Assembly: GCF_006968745.1 (NCBI RefSeq)
Contig: NZ_CP030118.1
Location: forward strand, 6,716,284-6,780,283
Direction of reading: 5' to 3'
DNA: 64,000 nucleotides
DNA from: Brasilonema sennae CENA114
GTDB taxonomy: Bacteria; Cyanobacteriota; Cyanobacteriia; Cyanobacteriales; Nostocaceae
Positions 61,189 to 64,000 of this stretch are shown piece after piece (within the stretch, counting starts at the first letter, position 1; the number at the start of each line of letters is the position of its first letter). Position numbers and translations under genes: made by a program. The notes beneath the pieces are model-generated. The model had not been told where the DNA came from, did not search any database, and saw only the letters and a program-made list of their open reading frames with translations.

Positions 61189-61215
61189 AGGAGGGCTGGT
61201 TTGACCAACCCTCCT
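61189..61215 (-). terminator. terminator of the ferredoxin operon
   Basis: Arms aggagggctggt (61189-61200) and accaaccctcct (61204-61215) with one mismatch. It lies 20 bases past the ferredoxin stop on the minus strand; a ttttt run follows on that side (aaaaa at 61183-61187). Confidence 0.7.
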
Positions 61216-61234
61216 ATGTCATATGAAATGAATT

Positions 61235-61696
61235 TTAATAACGGGGTTTTTTACGGGTTAGTCTTTGCTTTTTGCGTCGCCGTTCGGCAGCAACAACTGC
61301 TCCGTCCACTTGGTATCCAATTAAGGGTATAACCTGATATTTGCGCTCTTCTTCTAAGTTTTTCAACTCGGTGTACTTCACCCAGTGGATGCAGTCTACA
61401 GGACAGGTGTCAATTGCCTCTTGAATGACCTCATGTGAATCGCCATCTTGACGTATAACACGCGATCGCCCATAATCTGGTTCAATATAAAACGTATTAC
61501 GGGCGACATGGGCACAGTGTTTGCAGCCAATACAGGTAATTTCGTCTACATAAACACCTTTTTGGCGCAACACACCCCCTAATTCAGGTTCCAAACCAGA
61601 ACGTTCTGGGGCGTCTCGTAAAAAACCCCCCAATTCTGGTTCAAAACCTGAACGGTGATCTTCGCTTTGTTCCGGCGACGGCAAAAAATCAGACAT
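61235..61696 (-). CDS. 4Fe-4S ferredoxin-like protein
   Basis: 153 residues. Cys pattern CIGCKHC ... CPVDCI is seen; the usual CxxCxxCxxxC is reduced because ARNT follows CAHV, so a single cluster with ligands CxxCxxC plus the later Cys is likely. Flanking it are an N-terminal extension (RSGFEPELGGFLRD repeated as RSGLEPELGGVLR) and a basic tail (ERRRKKQRLTRKKP). It shares one base with the ycf35 stop. Operon DUF2997-ycf35-ferredoxin is conserved in cyanobacteria and hints at a shared redox role, which is unknown. Confidence 0.9.
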   Translation of the reverse strand: MSDFLPSPEQSEDHRSGFEPELGGFLRDAPERSGLEPELGGVLRQKGVYVDEITCIGCKHCAHVARNTFYIEPDYGRSRVIRQDGDSHEVIQEAIDTCPVDCIHWVKYTELKNLEEERKYQVIPLIGYQVDGAVVAAERRRKKQRLTRKKPRY

Positions 61697-62082
61697 TACG
61701 CACTCCAGCGCTGTACAAGTAAGCGAATGGAACCATCTTCAGTTTTTTGTTGTTCAGCAACTTGAAATCCAACACGAGCAGTTTCTTTGACGACTGTATG
61801 ATACGCGTATCGCTGTGTAACTTGCCGTAAGAAACCTTCTACTGATAAATTTTGTTGCCAATATTGTAAGTCAGCAACCAGTTCGTATTCTTTGCCATTC
61901 CATTTAAAGCCGATATCGTAACCATTTTCCTGCTCAATGGTAACTTCGGCATTATGAGTTTGACCGCGATAACCACGTACCTCACGTGGACCGTGCTTCC
62001 AATCTACACCTAAATCGCTCAGTGCATCCTTCAAGGAATCAACGTTACGGATTTGGGTCTTAATCTGGCTAAAGTGTGACAT
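61696..62082 (-). CDS. ycf35: Ycf35 / DUF1257 protein
   Basis: 128 residues. MSHFSQIKTQIRNVDSLKDA at the N-terminus, DWKHGPREVRGYRGQTHNAE and GYDIGFKWNGKEYELVADLQ are the hallmarks of DUF1257, encoded in red-algal plastids as ycf35. Function unknown. It overlaps the ferredoxin gene by one base and follows the DUF2997 gene by 55 bases. Confidence 0.93.
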   Translation of the reverse strand: MSHFSQIKTQIRNVDSLKDALSDLGVDWKHGPREVRGYRGQTHNAEVTIEQENGYDIGFKWNGKEYELVADLQYWQQNLSVEGFLRQVTQRYAYHTVVKETARVGFQVAEQQKTEDGSIRLLVQRWSA

Positions 62083-62096
62083 GGCGGTTGTGAATG

Positions 62097-62135
62097 AATG
62101 AACTAAACAATGAATGAACTAAACAATGAATGAAA
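62097..62135. repeat. gaatgaactaaacaat direct repeat
   Basis: Two copies of aatgaatgaactaaacaatg between ycf35 and the DUF2997 gene. Confidence 0.7.
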
Positions 62136-62137
62136 AC

Positions 62138-62347
62138 TTACCAATCGCTAAACGTGGTTTGCGTATTTACCACATTCGATTGCTGCACAATGGTCGCAAA
62201 ATATTCTGAGCTTGGCTCGTGAGTTAGTACCTGTCCTAGCTGTGCCTCTATAGCTGCGGTAACTTCAGCGCAGGAAGCACCTATGATGCCAGTGACTTTT
62301 TCTTGTACCCTACCGTCTGGATAAATTACGAACTCTAATGTCTCCAT
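62138..62347 (-). CDS. DUF2997 protein
   Basis: 69 residues from METLEFVIYPDGRVQEKVTG, the typical start of DUF2997 proteins (E-I-x-F-x-I-x-P-D-G-x-V pattern). GASCAEVTAAIEAQLGQV follows. An ATG at 62359 would add four residues. First gene of the operon with ycf35 and the ferredoxin. Confidence 0.85.
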   Translation of the reverse strand: METLEFVIYPDGRVQEKVTGIIGASCAEVTAAIEAQLGQVLTHEPSSEYFATIVQQSNVVNTQTTFSDW

Positions 62348-62780
62348 GCTCTTTGCCAACCAAAATACTAGGCTTGGACAGTACTGCTATAGCAACTGAC
62401 TACAAATGCAGCCCTCTGAAACAGCATTTTTCCTTAGCTACAAATTTGCCATTTGTTAACTAATGTTCCATCTCTCAAAATATATATCTCAGAAACTTAA
62501 CAAAACTTATTACTCTTATTAGTTGTTACACCTGTTATTTGTAAGTTTCCCTTAACCATATCAATTTAGTCAAGCTAAAAATTCAACTTTTCATTTCAGT
62601 GGGTAAACGGCTAAAAACCAGCATTATTCAGAGAAAGAGGTGTAAAAACAGTGAGATTTGTTGAATACTTTTCTCATTATTCTCCGAATCATCCAATTCT
62701 CAGCTACAAAACTAGCCAAACCAGGACTCCCAACTGTTAAACGGTAGGATAAGCTGTTATCTAATTCTAAAAAGTTCATC
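62348..62780. other. divergent promoter region, no gene seen
   Basis: Spacer between the DUF2997 gene and the dehydrogenase-like gene. AT-rich, no convincing hairpin or coding frame. Confidence 0.4.
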
Positions 62781-63803
62781 ATGAATGCAGAGCAAGTGAC
62801 AGGTTCTACTCATCTCCCGAAAGCGATGCGCGTAGGAGTACTGGGGTTTGGCGGACTGGGACAAGCAGCTGCCAAAGTACTCGCCCCAAAACGTGAAATG
62901 CTTTTAGTAGCAGCGGCAGATAAACAAGGCTACGCCTACGCCGCTGATGGTTTAAACGCTCAAGAATGCATTGCAACTTATCAATCTCAAGGTTCGGTAG
63001 GTTATCTAGAACCCATTGGAACTTTAACAAATCAAAGTGTTGAGGATTTAATAGAAAAATCTTATCCTGTAGACGGGTATTTTCTGGCGTTACCCAATCT
63101 CCCCAATGATTTCATTGCCTCTGTCGCTCGCCAGTTTATCAAATCTGGATGGCGCGGGGTACTGGTGGATGCGATTAAACGCACCAGTGCTGTGGAACAA
63201 CTGCTGGGAATGAAAGAAGAACTGCAAGCAGCAGGAATCACCTACATGACAGGATGTGGTGCGACACCAGGACTGTTAACAGCAGCCGCAGCTTTAGCCG
63301 CCCAAAGCTACGCCGAAATTCATCGAGTGGAAATTACTTTTGGGGTAGGAATCGCGAACTGGGAGGCTTACCGCGCCACCATCCGCGAAGATATTGCCCA
63401 TATGCCGGGTTATAGTGTGGAAACTGCTAGGGCAATGACAGATGAGGAAGTAGAAGTACTTCTAGATAAAACCAATGGTGTGCTGACTTTAGAAAACATG
63501 GAACACGCTGATGATGTGATGTTAGAGTTAGCAGGAATTGTGGGGCGCGATCGCGTAACCGTTGGTGGCATAGTTGATACCCGCAATCCCAAAAAGCCCA
63601 TTAGCACAAACGTTAAAATCACTGGTCGCACTTTTGAGGGTAAAATTTCCACCCACACCTTCACATTAGGGGATGAAACCAGTATGGCAGCCAACGTCTG
63701 TGGACCAGCGTTTGGTTATCTGAAAGCTGGCGTTGGATTACATCAGCGAGGTATCTATGGATTATTCACCGCTGCTGAAATTATGCCTCAGTTTGTGAGG
63801 TAG
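62781..63803 (+). CDS. saccharopine dehydrogenase-like oxidoreductase
   Basis: 340 residues with an N-terminal NAD(P)-binding Rossmann motif (MRVGVLGFGGLGQAAAKVLA) and a C-terminal catalytic-type domain (GITYMTGCGATPGLLTAAAA, TFEGKISTHTFTLGDETSMA, NVCGPAFGYLKAG). The fold is like homospermidine synthase, saccharopine or carboxynorspermidine dehydrogenase, but the substrate cannot be named from sequence. Monocistronic, with a MITE-like element right after it. Confidence 0.78.
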   Translation: MNAEQVTGSTHLPKAMRVGVLGFGGLGQAAAKVLAPKREMLLVAAADKQGYAYAADGLNAQECIATYQSQGSVGYLEPIGTLTNQSVEDLIEKSYPVDGYFLALPNLPNDFIASVARQFIKSGWRGVLVDAIKRTSAVEQLLGMKEELQAAGITYMTGCGATPGLLTAAAALAAQSYAEIHRVEITFGVGIANWEAYRATIREDIAHMPGYSVETARAMTDEEVEVLLDKTNGVLTLENMEHADDVMLELAGIVGRDRVTVGGIVDTRNPKKPISTNVKITGRTFEGKISTHTFTLGDETSMAANVCGPAFGYLKAGVGLHQRGIYGLFTAAEIMPQFVR

Positions 63804-63813
63804 TGATTCGCTA

Positions 63814-63922
63814 AGTAGGTCAACTTTAAACAACGTAAGATAGAGCTATTAAGGCAGAAAGCAGGTGTGGTGAAGGATTTATTCATTTTGATTATTTTAC
63901 GTTTAATTAGATTGACTTACTT
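63814..63922. mobile_element. MITE-like element, copy 2
   Basis: Ends aagtaggtcaact...aacgtaag and ttacgtttaattagattgacttactt are the same inverted repeats as in the 209-base copy at 19553-19761, with a different, shorter 109-base interior. No coding frame. Confidence 0.7.
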
Positions 63923-63957
63923 ATCAGCTTAAGTCTTTAATTGTTTATATTTTTTAG

Positions 63958-63991
63958 GCTGGGTTGAAAAATAAAACCCAGCTTATTTTTT
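63958..63991 (+). terminator. terminator near the right edge
   Basis: Stem gctgggtt (63958-63965) / aacccagc (63975-63982) followed by ttattttttt. Likely ends transcription of the dehydrogenase-like gene. Confidence 0.7.
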
Positions 63992-64000
63992 TGACTTTGG

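Overview
The window is chromosomal DNA of a filamentous, probably heterocyst-forming cyanobacterium (Nostocales type). Evidence: phycobilisome rod genes at the left edge, a tocopherol cyclase, the guaB3-yfr1-trxA locus, Ycf35/DUF2997/ferredoxin, DUF3038/DUF4335, many GCGATCGC-type octamers and many short tandem intergenic repeats. The phycocyanin alpha subunit and two rod linkers (0-2.7 kb) have almost no Met or Cys, as in the sulfur-limitation cpc3 operon described in Calothrix PCC 7601.

Layout. 0-2.7 kb: cpcB end, cpcA and two rod linkers on +, closed by a strong terminator. 2.9-11.8 kb (all -): an accessory block with an LRR-Roc-COR-TIR protein, an Hsp70-like ATPase with membrane segments and its glycine-zipper neighbour, and a fusion of an Mrr-like nuclease domain to a ParA-type ATPase. 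12-20.8 kb: metallophosphoesterase, coiled-coil/WD40 protein, J-domain/TPR protein, tocopherol cyclase, a tRNA-Arg(CCU) gene split by a group I intron, YdcF-like and DUF2288 proteins, a MITE-like element and an AI-2E/PerM membrane protein. 21-25 kb (-): plsX-fabH-fabD-plsC, the fatty acid and phospholipid initiation cluster. 25.6-32.8 kb: D,D-carboxypeptidase, LptC-like lipoprotein, LabA-like NYN protein, metG, acyltransferase and alpha/beta hydrolase. 33-34.9 kb: MazF-like toxin behind an antitoxin frame broken by two stops, then an EcsC-like protein. 35.2-44.2 kb: two-component signalling (five-PAS kinase, Rcp1-like regulator, REC-PAS-kinase-REC hybrid; later a separate kinase) with pepA between. 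44.2-45.2 kb: a GC-rich patchwork of dispersed repeats. 45.2-48.7 kb (-): LOG-family protein, trxA, the small RNA Yfr1 and guaB3. 49.0-55.2 kb (+): a two-gene NLR locus. 55.6-64 kb: mutS2 with a repeat inserted in frame, DUF3038, DUF4335, ferredoxin-ycf35-DUF2997, a saccharopine-dehydrogenase-like gene and a second MITE-like copy.

The most exciting locus is 49.0-55.2 kb. A 149-residue helical protein ends in a 31-residue N/G/Q-rich motif, and the N-terminal part of the adjacent NB-ARC protein carries a matching motif (16 of 31 identical, no gaps). This is the architecture of an NLR and a membrane-active effector coupled by an amyloid signalling motif, that is, a regulated-cell-death or immune module. 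The NLR sensor has about 38 repeats of 32 residues. Two blocks are nearly identical in DNA and variation concentrates in a few residues per repeat, as in fungal incompatibility NLRs. Together with the LRR-Roc-COR-TIR gene, the nuclease-ParA fusion and the toxin remnant, the window is rich in self/non-self or defence-like genes set among housekeeping genes.
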